Assembly (NCBI GenBank): GCA_013331935.1
Contig: DUFN01000017.1
Location: forward strand, 32,099 to 77,569
Direction of reading: 5' to 3'
DNA length: 45,471 nucleotides
Source of the DNA: Nanobdellota archaeon
GTDB lineage: Archaea > Nanobdellota > Nanobdellia > UBA10117
The notes under the pieces were generated by a model, which saw only the letters and a list, made by a program, of their open reading frames with translations, was not told the DNA's origin and did no database searches. The position numbers and the translations under genes were made by a program. Shown here piece by piece: positions 1-7,421 of the stretch; the stretch's first letter is position 1; each line of letters begins with the position of its first letter.

Positions 1-503
1 TCCATTGCGGCGCGATAAGCCGCAGGATTACTACGATTGCTGCTAAAAATTAAGTGACCGTCATAACTTAGCCCACCATCATGTTTTTGTAGATCGGCGA
101 CATACGATTCGCAAAAAATATGTATAGTTTGATAAGGCAGGCTATTTCTGGAACTAATTGAAAATACCGTATCTTTTATGTACAAAGTATCGCCGATAGC
201 GTAGCCATCAATGCGCTCACAAGCCTCCGCGTCATTACCTTCATGATCGTGTTTGTGTTTAAGCGCGTAGTATTCTTTAAACGTCAAGTAGCGAGGTCCG
301 AATAAGTCTGGATTAATAGCGAATGTGATTCCCAATGCAGCAGCTATTGTACTGCCAATAGCCAGCCCGCCCATCAGCATAAACTGCCTTCGTGTAAACT
401 GCCTTGGCTGCGGTCGCGCAGTCTTTCTTTTCAAATCATCAAAATCTTCACTCGTTATGCGTTCCAAATCATCAAAATCCGCAACAGGCAGGGGAGATAC
501 CAT
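1..503 (-). CDS. Membrane-anchored exported protein with Tat-like N-terminus (C-terminus cut by window edge)
   Basis: At least 167 residues are visible and the frame stays open to the window edge, so the C-terminus is missing. An acidic N-terminal tail (about residues 8-25) is followed by RQFTRRQFMLMGG and a hydrophobic segment (about 39-62). The twin arginine followed by x-F-M resembles a Tat export signal, but could equally be a positive flank of a simple membrane anchor. The remainder (G-D-T-L-Y-I-K-D, then a T-I-H-I-F-C-E-S stretch) looks like a small beta-rich extracellular domain that I cannot name. A TATA-like TTTAAA at 524-529 lies about 24 nt upstream of the ATG, fitting leaderless expression and this start. 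It diverges from the pilin-like operon, so a surface role is plausible. The function is unknown. Confidence 0.7.
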   Translation of the reverse strand, partial: MVSPLPVADFDDLERITSEDFDDLKRKTARPQPRQFTRRQFMLMGGLAIGSTIAAALGITFAINPDLFGPRYLTFKEYYALKHKHDHEGNDAEACERIDGYAIGDTLYIKDTVFSISSRNSLPYQTIHIFCESYVADLQKHDGGLSYDGHLIFSSNRSNPAAYRAAM

Positions 504-523
504 GATTCTGCAACAATATTTGA

Positions 524-557
524 TTTAAACCTTACCATAGGCGCAACAAATATAAAC
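524..557. promoter_or_regulatory. Divergent leaderless promoters
   Basis: TTTAAA at 524-529 (serving the minus gene starting at 503) and AAATATAAAC at 548-557 (serving the plus gene starting at 578) each lie about 25 nt from their start codons. That is the spacing of an archaeal TATA box to a leaderless start. The two boxes are only about 20 bp apart, so pre-initiation complexes at the two sites would compete. The assignment rests on spacing and composition alone. Confidence 0.5.
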
Positions 558-577
558 GCACAAATCGATAGTAATTC

Positions 578-2173
578 ATGGGCCACTCGAAGAAAGGAAT
601 TGTTGTAAATACTATAATTGCCATGGTAATGGCGGCGATTTTCATACTTGTTGCGGCGAGCGTAATTGGTGATTTTTTCAGCCAGTTTCCTAAAACAGAA
701 CCAATTGGCGATGCAACAAAAGTAGTTTGTTTCGGTGGCAGCAATAATAAATTATATTGTGTGAATAAAGAATCTGGCGCAGTAATCGTACCGTGGACGA
801 ATCCAACATCAGGCCCGCAGAGCAATCAAAAAATAACTCAAACGCCAGCTCTTACTGATAAAGGCATTTACTTCGCCGCAGGGTCTTATTTTTGCGGTGT
901 AAATATTGCAGGCGCGCAAAAATTCGAATGCGAGAAGTTTGGCAGGTCCATAGCTACTGGCGTTGTTGCAGATGAAAGCAAAGGCATTGCCTGCTTCGGA
1001 GATGGTGTAGATTATGCAGAGCGCACCATACATTGCCAAGATATAAGTACGGGCGAACAAAAATTCGCAGTTAGTGGTGATGACGCTGGTGGCGAATGTT
1101 CTTGGTGGTCAAAAGGATTGAAAAGCGCTGGCGATGATGGTACTGCACATGGCAGAAACGGCAAATATTTCGGTAAATATTTAGAAGTACGCACCAGTGC
1201 AACTTACGAAGATGCAGAGAAAGCTGCGGATGATTATTTTGGATACCAATGCGGCGGCGGTATGCTACACTATTCTAGTGACTGGTTTCCTTGTATTTTA
1301 CCAAAAAGCGACGATATGACTCATAGTAATGTGCACACAAAAGCCACACGTGGCTGTTACACTGCATCAACGCCAGTCTTTCAGAGCGGGACTGACTCGC
1401 TTTACTTCGGATTGGGCAATTACTTATGCGATGTTGATGCTGTGAAGTCACTTGGCACTAAACCAAATATAAATTGGTGCGCGAAGTTTGACTGGTCGCT
1501 TCCAAAAGGAAGTGCAGAAGGTGCAGGCCTTGTCTGCATTGAGGGCGGCAAAGACCATCGCGTGCATTGCATGGACTCTACAAAGCATGCAAATCCGCCA
1601 GATCAAGTAATACAAATAAAGTCCAGTGGAGAGGTAATGAAATATGCCTTGGCAATAGCAAAAGATAATAATAATAACAATGCAGATTTATTTTACGGCA
1701 TCGGAACAAAAGTTTGTGGACATCACCCGCAGATAGTTGGCAATGATTTGAAAACAGGTGACAACGATTTGTGGTGCAAAGACATGGAGCGCGATATCCC
1801 AACAGGCTTTGTAGCTGATGCGAATTATGTTTGCTTTGGCGATGGTCCTGGCAATAAAATCCACTGCCTGAATAGAATGAATGGTGTGGAAGCATTTAGC
1901 ATTACTTCTGGCGCATGGACTTCCAGAGCAGCGCAATCCACGCCGTTAATTCAAAATGATGTGCTTTACGCTGCACTTGGCGATTACGTCTGCGCTTATA
2001 AATTCCCATTTACTGCTGCGTACGCAAATAAAAATCTTGACAATGTGGGCGCAGGTGCAGGCAAGTACGATGTAGATAATGACCCAGACATAGTCTGGAA
2101 AAATGCATATCGCGGATGTGTTGATACTGGTGCAAATGAAAATATACCCACAGATATTGTTGGAGTAGCATGA
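578..2173 (+). CDS. Pilin-like N-terminus fused to cysteine-rich beta-propeller-like domain
   Basis: 531 residues, first gene of a five-gene operon. Residues 4-7 (SKKG) precede a hydrophobic helix (8-30), the layout of an archaeal class III (prepilin-type) signal. The rest resembles PQQ-type propeller blades. CFG...HC units recur at 51/61, 139/153, 320/331 and 419/430 with 9-13 residues between the cysteines. They alternate with L/I-Y-F/A-G-x-G/Y-x-x-C strands ending at C106, C284, C380 and C472. About 20 cysteines in a secreted domain imply disulfides between blade strands. A run of five Asn (365-369) comes from AAT/AAC repeats. The stop overlaps the next ATG (ATGA), indicating translational coupling. 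It is likely a surface-exposed adhesin or tip subunit. The propeller call is pattern-based and no ligand site is recognised. Confidence 0.65.
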   Translation: MGHSKKGIVVNTIIAMVMAAIFILVAASVIGDFFSQFPKTEPIGDATKVVCFGGSNNKLYCVNKESGAVIVPWTNPTSGPQSNQKITQTPALTDKGIYFAAGSYFCGVNIAGAQKFECEKFGRSIATGVVADESKGIACFGDGVDYAERTIHCQDISTGEQKFAVSGDDAGGECSWWSKGLKSAGDDGTAHGRNGKYFGKYLEVRTSATYEDAEKAADDYFGYQCGGGMLHYSSDWFPCILPKSDDMTHSNVHTKATRGCYTASTPVFQSGTDSLYFGLGNYLCDVDAVKSLGTKPNINWCAKFDWSLPKGSAEGAGLVCIEGGKDHRVHCMDSTKHANPPDQVIQIKSSGEVMKYALAIAKDNNNNNADLFYGIGTKVCGHHPQIVGNDLKTGDNDLWCKDMERDIPTGFVADANYVCFGDGPGNKIHCLNRMNGVEAFSITSGAWTSRAAQSTPLIQNDVLYAALGDYVCAYKFPFTAAYANKNLDNVGAGAGKYDVDNDPDIVWKNAYRGCVDTGANENIPTDIVGVA

Positions 2174-2643
2174 AATCAAAACGTGCAGTAACAGAGCCAG
2201 TATTAATTATTGGAGTTTTAGTAATAGCTGCAACAATGTTATTGTTAGGCACAACACGCGTTTTGGTGCCTTTGATTAAGACACAGTCTGAATTTTTGGC
2301 AAATGATATAGGGCTTACTGTTCATGCCGTTTACGCTGCGCCTGAAAATCTTAAGTATAATTTTGTGGCGAGCACGCCAAAAGGTAAAGATATCATGTAT
2401 GTTTTTTTCACGGCGTCTGATTTAAGAGAAACTCAAGTATATGATGGCGGGCCCACTCCTAAAAAATATGCAATCGTCAAAGACACAAAAATTAAGCAGA
2501 CTTTTGCAGATGGCGGGCTTAATGCTGTTGGATGGGTGACATACTATCCAGACAATATTAAAGGATTGTTCAGTATAAAAGTAATTAAAAAATGGGATGA
2601 AATTAACCAAAAAAATAGTGTTAAGTTTTGCAATAAGTGCTGA
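2170..2643 (+). CDS. Small pilin-like membrane-anchored subunit
   Basis: 157 residues, second gene of the operon. The start overlaps the stop of the gene before by four bases. The N-terminus MKSKRAVTEP is followed by a hydrophobic helix (about 11-36). K-R-A followed by V-T-E places an acidic residue at +3 if cleavage follows the Ala, comparable to the conserved acidic or glutamine residue of prepilins. The exposed part is about 120 residues of likely beta structure and ends in C-N-K-C. I know no specific family. The call rests on the shared N-terminal layout of all five operon members and the tight packing. Confidence 0.65.
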   Translation: MKSKRAVTEPVLIIGVLVIAATMLLLGTTRVLVPLIKTQSEFLANDIGLTVHAVYAAPENLKYNFVASTPKGKDIMYVFFTASDLRETQVYDGGPTPKKYAIVKDTKIKQTFADGGLNAVGWVTYYPDNIKGLFSIKVIKKWDEINQKNSVKFCNKC

Positions 2644-2645
2644 AA

Positions 2646-3143
2646 ATGAAACTAAAATCGAAAAAAGCAACAATGGAATGGCCATCCTTTCTCATATCAA
2701 GCATATTTTCTATGCTTTTGTTTATTATCGGCGTTTTTATGATTTTAAATGTGGCTAATGCTGGTAAAATCGATATAGACCCAAAATTAGACGCGCTGAA
2801 TTACGGACTGTTAGCTAGCAGAGTTCTTAACTCGGCAGACTGCCTCGCATGGGAAGAGAAAACGCCGGATGGATATCTAGTGCATGCAGGAGTGATTGAT
2901 GCTAATAAGCTTAGCAATAATGAAAATGTTAGAAACTGTATATTCGGAAAAAAATATTATATTTATGTCAGCATTCCTGGAAAGCCAGGCATGAGCGTAT
3001 CTGATGGTCTGGGTTTTGCAAATAACTTGCCCAGAATAGGAAATACTGCGGTAGATAAAAAATATTATGATTGGTTTGCAGTTAAAGTATTGGATTATGA
3101 TAATAACCTCCGAGCTGGTGTTGCAATGGTGGCAATAGTATGA
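2646..3143 (+). CDS. Small pilin-like membrane-anchored subunit
   Basis: 165 residues from the ATG at 2646. An in-frame GTG at 2637 would overlap the previous stop, and the ATG two bases after that stop is preferred. The N-terminus MKLKSKKATMEW precedes a hydrophobic helix (about 13-37). The exposed part contains L-L-A-S-R-V-L-N-S-A-D-C-L and, further on, G-V-I-D-A-N-K-L before N-C-I. This pattern looks like a conserved two-cysteine core and may be shared with small archaeal surface proteins, but I cannot name the family. ATGA overlap with the next gene. Pilin-like classification is inferred from the N-terminus and the operon. Confidence 0.65.
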   Translation: MKLKSKKATMEWPSFLISSIFSMLLFIIGVFMILNVANAGKIDIDPKLDALNYGLLASRVLNSADCLAWEEKTPDGYLVHAGVIDANKLSNNENVRNCIFGKKYYIYVSIPGKPGMSVSDGLGFANNLPRIGNTAVDKKYYDWFAVKVLDYDNNLRAGVAMVAIV

Positions 3144-3616
3144 GAAACAAAAAGGCAGTAATAGATATGCTTGTGGAATTCGTCATAGCAGTTGTTATAC
3201 TTTTAGTAGTGTGGCTGGTAATCAACGTTGCGCTGGCGCTACACGTTGGCGTTGACCAGGGCACTGTAAAGGCGAGATTGGAATCGCCGGACCAGTCGTT
3301 TGCCTGCAATTATTGGCTCATGAACTTTCTGCGCGCAGAAAATGAAGATGGAATTGTTTATTCGGATATTTTATCATGGGCAAAAAATGATGGCACTATG
3401 AAAACGAGATTTGTAACAGATGCAACTGCTTATTTTGAAAATAATTATCGCCGCGGTTATAATCTGCTGCGCTGGCAATTAAGCGCAGAAACGTCTGCAT
3501 CACAGCCAGTATTGAGCGTCGGCTATTCTGACAAGAAGCTGCCTCGCCAGTGCTCGCAGAAGATAGTTGTAAAAGGAGAACCGCCAATAAAGGTAACTCT
3601 GGGGGTCGATTACTGA
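3140..3616 (+). CDS. Small pilin-like membrane-anchored subunit
   Basis: 158 residues, fourth gene of the operon, starting inside the stop of its predecessor. The N-terminus MRNKKAVIDML leads into a long hydrophobic helix (about 9-34). N-K-K-A-V-I-D again shows basic-basic-Ala followed by an acidic residue at +3. The exposed part contains an A-C-N-Y-W-L-M-N-F-L-R segment and a C-S-Q-K motif near the end, so one disulfide is possible. No named family is recognised. The TGATG overlap with the next gene suggests coupled translation and a fixed subunit ratio. Confidence 0.65.
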   Translation: MRNKKAVIDMLVEFVIAVVILLVVWLVINVALALHVGVDQGTVKARLESPDQSFACNYWLMNFLRAENEDGIVYSDILSWAKNDGTMKTRFVTDATAYFENNYRRGYNLLRWQLSAETSASQPVLSVGYSDKKLPRQCSQKIVVKGEPPIKVTLGVDY

Positions 3617-4284
3617 TGCACGGGAAAAAAGCAATCCAGCAGTTGATTATAGTATTATTCATAATAATTGCAATTGGTGCGCTTTTGGTTGCTGGTGAAA
3701 GCACTAAAAATACAATTATAAAAATAGGCGACAGGCAATTTTTAATTCTTAATTCTTATCTTGAAGCTGAAAAAACCCGCGATTACTATACTCAAATCGC
3801 TAGATTAGCTGTGCAGGATACTGCAAAAGAGCTTGGAATGAATCTGCAGGCATGCATAATGGCAGACGGCTTTTCGAATAAATTTCCGGAAAAAGTAAGT
3901 AACTACGATATTAATTATGATTTGTCTTCAAATCCGCAGCTCACAGTGATTTCGCCAAGAGTTGTATGGTCTTTTGTAAAATATCCGGATGCGGCCAGCA
4001 TTTATGGCACGCCAGAAGACGTGGACCCGCGCATTACAGTGAGCGGAGAAAACTTCCAATATGATGCTGGGCTGTACGTAAGTTATACTTTCTGTGTTTC
4101 AAAGTGCGGTGATGGGCTGAAGCAAGGCACAGAGGAATGCGATATTGGTGACTTTGGAGCGAATGGCAATCTGTGTCAACAAGGCATTGGCCAAGGAAGC
4201 GGCGGGCAACAAGGCAGTGGCAATCAGCAAGCTAGACCGTTAAAATGTACTGCAGACTGCAAAATAGATTATAGTGTTTGTTAA
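3616..4284 (+). CDS. Pilin-like subunit with C-terminal cysteine-rich repeat
   Basis: 222 residues from the ATG at 3616, which overlaps the previous stop. The open frame extends upstream to 3550, but that part lies wholly inside the preceding gene. MHGKKAIQQ precedes a hydrophobic helix (about 7-29); a Gln after the Ala is typical of several archaeal prepilins. A helical region (about 30-75) resembles a pilin spine. The C-terminus carries C-G-D-G-L...E-E-C-D, the start of a Myxococcus-type/DUF4215 cysteine repeat, then a Gly/Gln-rich linker and a last C-x3-C...C group. The same repeat type occurs in the large surface protein at 18524-21400. Last gene of the operon; a convergent gene begins 25 nt later. 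Confidence 0.65.
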   Translation: MHGKKAIQQLIIVLFIIIAIGALLVAGESTKNTIIKIGDRQFLILNSYLEAEKTRDYYTQIARLAVQDTAKELGMNLQACIMADGFSNKFPEKVSNYDINYDLSSNPQLTVISPRVVWSFVKYPDAASIYGTPEDVDPRITVSGENFQYDAGLYVSYTFCVSKCGDGLKQGTEECDIGDFGANGNLCQQGIGQGSGGQQGSGNQQARPLKCTADCKIDYSVC

Positions 4285-4308
4285 TTAATTTAGCCATTAA
4301 TATGTAGT

Positions 4309-5037
4309 TTATTTTTTCACAAAGCCGAAATCTTCTTTTTTTATTTGCTTTTTGTCAACGCCGAGTTTTATTAGCAATTCGACCATTGCCAAAATAAACT
4401 CGTGCGCGCCGCAGATGTAAAATGTTTTTTCAGATAAATTGCCAGCATGTTTTTTCAAAAATATTTCATCAATTCTTCCGTGCTCAAAGCCTGCTGCCAC
4501 TTCGCGCGTGATTGTAAAAATACATTTAATATTATTATTTTCATTTTGCAATCTCAAAAGTTCGTTGCGCATTGTTACTTCATTTGCAAATCTGCTGCTG
4601 TAAAGGAGTGTGAATTTGTTTTCAAGCCTTTTATCTGTTGCATATCTTAGCGTTGATATGAATGGAGTAATTCCAATTCCGCCAGCCAGCATTACAATAT
4701 CTTTGCCTGCTTCGTCAAAAGTAAATGCTCCGAAAGGCCCATTTACCCCTACTTTATCGCCTTTCTTAAGATTGGCAAGCCTGCCAGTGAAGACGCCGGC
4801 TACTTTGAATGCAACTTCAAGATACATCTTATTTGTCGGAGATGAAATGACTGAATAAGGGCGGGCAAGCTTGTAATCTGCAGGATTTTCTGAGTTTGAA
4901 TTATCTGATAAATATAGGTTGAAGAACTGCCCGGGCTTATAGTCATAGAATTTTTTATTCCGCATAGCAATGCTGATTATTTTTACAGTTGGCGTTTCAT
5001 CAACCAGTTCCAAAACTTCGCCGATTTCAAGAGCCAT
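4309..5037 (-). CDS. FAD/NAD(P)H-binding oxidoreductase (ferredoxin-NADP reductase family)
   Basis: 242 residues, the size of the two-domain FNR core. Residues 59-62 (R-P-Y-S) are the flavin-binding motif of the N-terminal barrel, 119-125 (G-G-I-G-I-T-P) the pyridine dinucleotide loop, and 209-214 (C-G-A-H-E-F) stands where most relatives have C-G-P-x-x-M. There are no cysteines for an attached [2Fe-2S] domain, so it probably passes electrons to or from a separate carrier. Family members oxidise NAD(P)H and reduce ferredoxin, rubredoxin or similar. The partner is not visible here. It is divergent from an HTH regulator with a shared palindrome in between, suggesting repression by that regulator. 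A TATA-like box at 5061-5069 lies about 27 nt upstream. Confidence 0.85.
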   Translation of the reverse strand: MALEIGEVLELVDETPTVKIISIAMRNKKFYDYKPGQFFNLYLSDNSNSENPADYKLARPYSVISSPTNKMYLEVAFKVAGVFTGRLANLKKGDKVGVNGPFGAFTFDEAGKDIVMLAGGIGITPFISTLRYATDKRLENKFTLLYSSRFANEVTMRNELLRLQNENNNIKCIFTITREVAAGFEHGRIDEIFLKKHAGNLSEKTFYICGAHEFILAMVELLIKLGVDKKQIKKEDFGFVKK

Positions 5038-5073
5038 GAATTAAACCAGGAAAAAAGGCTTAATAATTTTTGC

Positions 5074-5094
5074 TTGGTAGAAATTTTCTACCAA
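5074..5094. promoter_or_regulatory. Palindromic operator between oxidoreductase and HTH regulator
   Basis: The ten bases TTGGTAGAAA (5074-5083) are perfectly inverted at 5085-5094 around a single central base. The palindrome lies directly upstream of a TATA box on each side: TATAAAA at 5101-5107 for the plus-strand regulator, and a minus-strand A/T box at 5061-5069 for the oxidoreductase. A dimer bound here would cover the BRE of both promoters. The obvious candidate ligand is the regulator encoded next door. The symmetry is seen directly; the binding is inferred. Confidence 0.7.
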
Positions 5095-5137
5095 AATGCT
5101 TATAAAAGTAGCATTATTGTGTGTTATGGTGATAGAA

Positions 5138-5617
5138 ATGGAAAAAGAAACAATTGAAGCAATAATGAAACAGCCAAACATAACTGATGCAGAATTAGCA
5201 AAAGTGCTTGGCATATCGAGAAGTGGAGCGGCGAAAAGGCGCAAAAACCTAGTGGCCAAAAATGCATTGCAGTTTTTCGCTGCGCCGGATTTGGGCAGGC
5301 TTTCGCATGACCTGATGAGTGGGTTGTTTGGCTTTTCCGCAGCAATTGCGTATAAAACTGTGGAAAAATTAGCAAAAAAACTTTTGAAAGATAGGAATTT
5401 TTTAGTGCTGTGGATACGGCGGACTGGTGCGAATAATTGGGGTATAGAATTTTTGTATTGCGCTGCAACGGCGGGCAAAGAAGATTTTGATAGGACGACT
5501 GAAAATTGGCGCGGCGTGTTGGCAAAAGAAGTTGGGCCCGAACTTAGTAGAATCGATGTTGGCAGCAGGACATTTGTATTCAGAATGCTTGGGCGCGATA
5601 TAAATAGTAGCTTTTAG
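5138..5617 (+). CDS. HTH transcriptional regulator
   Basis: 159 residues from the ATG at 5138. Upstream in-frame ATGs exist at 5126 and 5096, but 5096 falls on the TATA box; 5138 is preceded by a GGTGAT Shine-Dalgarno-like stretch. Residues about 14-36 (I-T-D-A-E-L-A-K-V-L-G-I-S-R-S-G-A-A-K-R-R) form a helix-turn-helix of the AsnC/MarR winged type. The C-terminal 110 residues show no ligand domain I can name; W, C and D/E positions are scattered and no metal motif is clear. It most likely represses itself and the divergent oxidoreductase through the palindrome at 5074-5094. It ends four bases into a convergent gene. Confidence 0.7.
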   Translation: MEKETIEAIMKQPNITDAELAKVLGISRSGAAKRRKNLVAKNALQFFAAPDLGRLSHDLMSGLFGFSAAIAYKTVEKLAKKLLKDRNFLVLWIRRTGANNWGIEFLYCAATAGKEDFDRTTENWRGVLAKEVGPELSRIDVGSRTFVFRMLGRDINSSF

Positions 5618-5796
5618 CCGTAGCGCCACTGCCTTACTACTACCATCACTGAACTCATGCCAGCCAGAAGGGCAAGGTAAGATACCATTGCAACTGCCCT
5701 TGCACTTGGGTTGGTAAGCATCTGCGAGGCCACAAGGACTGCAGCTGCTATTCCGAAAAGAACCAGCGGAATTTCCTCGTGTGGCCTGTGTTTCAT
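5614..5796 (-). CDS. Small two-helix membrane protein
   Basis: 60 residues. A charged N-terminus (MKHRPHEEIP) precedes two hydrophobic segments (about 11-27 and 34-54) and a basic end (R-Q-W-R-Y-G). A TATA-like CTATATAG lies about 25 nt upstream of the ATG, which supports a real leaderless gene despite its size. The 3' end overlaps the convergent regulator gene by four bases. Function unknown. Confidence 0.55.
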   Translation of the reverse strand: MKHRPHEEIPLVLFGIAAAVLVASQMLTNPSARAVAMVSYLALLAGMSSVMVVVRQWRYG

Positions 5797-5954
5797 GATA
5801 ATTACTATATAGGGGAGTTTATATATTTATTGCTGTTTTTAGTAATTTGTTCTGTTATAGTTTTTGGTGTTTAGTCGCTAGTGTTTGGTTGTTAATTTAA
5901 ATAACTGAAAACAGCTTCAAAAACCTTTAAAAACCAGTTAAATAAGGTGTTCAC

Positions 5955-6500
5955 ATGGCAAAATTGCGAGCAGCAAAATCATACCGAAGGGTAAAGAGGG
6001 CTTATGTTCGAACCAGCAAGCTCAGGAATAAGGCGTATGTAAAGGGCGCGCCAAACATAAGATTAGCCCAATATGATACAGGCAATCCCAACCAGAATTA
6101 CACTCACGAAATCCAAGTTATATCTACAAGGACAATACAAGTCAGGGACAATGCACTTGAGGCTGGCAGGCAAACAGCTGTAAGATACCTCGAAGTCCAT
6201 CTGGCAAAGGAAGGCTATTGGATGAAAACCCGCGCAGTCCCGCATCACATCCTAAGGGAAAACCCATTGGCAACTGGCGCAGGTGCAGATAGATTTTCGC
6301 AGGGAATGGCCCACAGCTTCGGCTCGCCTTACGGGCATGCTGCCCAGGTAAAGCCTGGCAGAATAATCTACACTTTCAGGGTTTTCAAGCACCAAATTCC
6401 ATTTGCCAAAGAAGCTGCAAGGAAGGCCAGCACAAAGATGCCGATGCACTGTATGATAAAAGTTTTTGATATGTCTACTGGCAAAGAGATTGTAGCTTAA
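5955..6500 (+). CDS. rpl10e: Large ribosomal subunit protein uL16 (L10e)
   Basis: 181 residues, the usual length of archaeal and eukaryotic L10e. The N-terminus (about residues 3-35, with R-R-V-K-R-A-Y) and the G-A-D-R-F-S-Q-G-M stretch (about 109-117) are characteristic, followed by G-R-I-I-Y-T-F-R-V. The protein lies near the A-site and peptidyl transferase centre on 23S rRNA. A CTTTAAAAAC box at 5925-5934 lies about 26 nt upstream, so the message is probably leaderless. It stands alone rather than in a ribosomal operon. Confidence 0.95.
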   Translation: MAKLRAAKSYRRVKRAYVRTSKLRNKAYVKGAPNIRLAQYDTGNPNQNYTHEIQVISTRTIQVRDNALEAGRQTAVRYLEVHLAKEGYWMKTRAVPHHILRENPLATGAGADRFSQGMAHSFGSPYGHAAQVKPGRIIYTFRVFKHQIPFAKEAARKASTKMPMHCMIKVFDMSTGKEIVA

Positions 6501-6541
6501 GGTTTAGAAAATCTTTTAACTATTTATTTCAGCAGGCTTGT

Positions 6542-6769
6542 ATGCAGGCATACTTATTAATTCGCGCATATGCAGTTCGTGACGTATATTCAGAATTGGA
6601 AAAATCAAAGGGTGTGATAGAATGCCACACACTTACAGGTGCTTTTGATTTGATTGCGAGAATAGAAGCTGATGATATCGGTGGCTTGTCAGCCATCAAG
6701 CAAGCCATTGCTAAATTGCCCCGCATCAAACGCATAGATGTACTGACAGTAACAGATATAGCAAAATGA
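6542..6769 (+). CDS. Stand-alone Lrp/AsnC ligand-binding (RAM) domain protein
   Basis: 75 residues matching only the alpha/beta RAM domain of Lrp/AsnC regulators: beta-alpha-beta with G-x-x-x-E-C-H-T-L-T-G-A-F-D-L-I-A-R-I near residue 24-42 and an R-I-D-V-L-T-V end. There is no DNA-binding domain. Stand-alone RAM proteins are common in archaea and form oligomers that bind amino acids. They may modulate full-length Lrp proteins by mixed assembly. The CTTTTAAC box at 6513-6520 fits leaderless expression. No partner regulator is adjacent. Confidence 0.8.
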   Translation: MQAYLLIRAYAVRDVYSELEKSKGVIECHTLTGAFDLIARIEADDIGGLSAIKQAIAKLPRIKRIDVLTVTDIAK

Positions 6770-6797
6770 TTTTAAAGCACTAAACGCAAACTTTTTA

Positions 6798-7388
6798 ATG
6801 ATAAAAGCAATAATCTTCGATGCGGGGGGAGTTATTGTTAATTACTCAAGAAATGGTTTTGAACTGCAGGCTAATCGGCTCGGAATTTCCACTGAAAAAT
6901 TAGTAGAGTTTTACAAATTACATCACAAAGTGCTTGGCAAAAATGAATTGAAAACAAGTGACTATTGCAAACTTTTTGAAAAATCCTTTAGAATCAAGCC
7001 AAAATTATTCATAGATACGTGGAAAAAAGCATATTCTGAAGTTGCGGTTTATGATAAAGATATGATGAAACTTGTAGAAAAACTAAAAACAAAGTACAAA
7101 GTTGCAATGCTGTCAAACATAGTCAAAGTAAATGCAGGCATACACAAGAAAAGCGGATTTTACAAAAATTTCTGCTGTGCAGTTCTGTCATGCGATGTGG
7201 GTTTGGCAAAGCCAGACAAAAAAATATTCGAATTAATCATTAAAAAATTAAAATTAAATGCTGATGAGTGCGTATTTGTTGATAACTTGGAAGAAAATGT
7301 TTTAGCCGCAAAAGAAATGGGTTTCAGAACAATTCTTTTTGCAGATAAGGCAAAAGCAATGGCAGAATTGAATAAATTGCTTAACTAA
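6798..7388 (+). CDS. HAD-superfamily hydrolase (subfamily IA)
   Basis: 196 residues. Motif I is F-D-A-G-G-V (7-12): the nucleophile Asp is kept, while the second Asp of the DxD pair is Gly, as in the YihX-like group of HAD proteins. Motif II is L-S-N (about 104-106), motif III is K-P-D (about 134-136), and motif IV is F-V-D-N (about 155-158). It probably dephosphorylates a sugar phosphate or nucleotide; the substrate cannot be told from sequence. Its own TATA-like TTTTAAAG lies about 24 nt upstream. PEP synthase follows 33 nt later from a separate promoter. Confidence 0.8.
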   Translation: MIKAIIFDAGGVIVNYSRNGFELQANRLGISTEKLVEFYKLHHKVLGKNELKTSDYCKLFEKSFRIKPKLFIDTWKKAYSEVAVYDKDMMKLVEKLKTKYKVAMLSNIVKVNAGIHKKSGFYKNFCCAVLSCDVGLAKPDKKIFELIIKKLKLNADECVFVDNLEENVLAAKEMGFRTILFADKAKAMAELNKLLN

Positions 7389-7421
7389 AACTTTATAATA
7401 TTCCTTTACCAATCAAAACCA

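Noticed and set aside
1664-1682. AAT/AAC trinucleotide run as a phase-variation switch
   Set aside because: Length changes in a triplet run keep the frame and would only alter the number of Asn residues.
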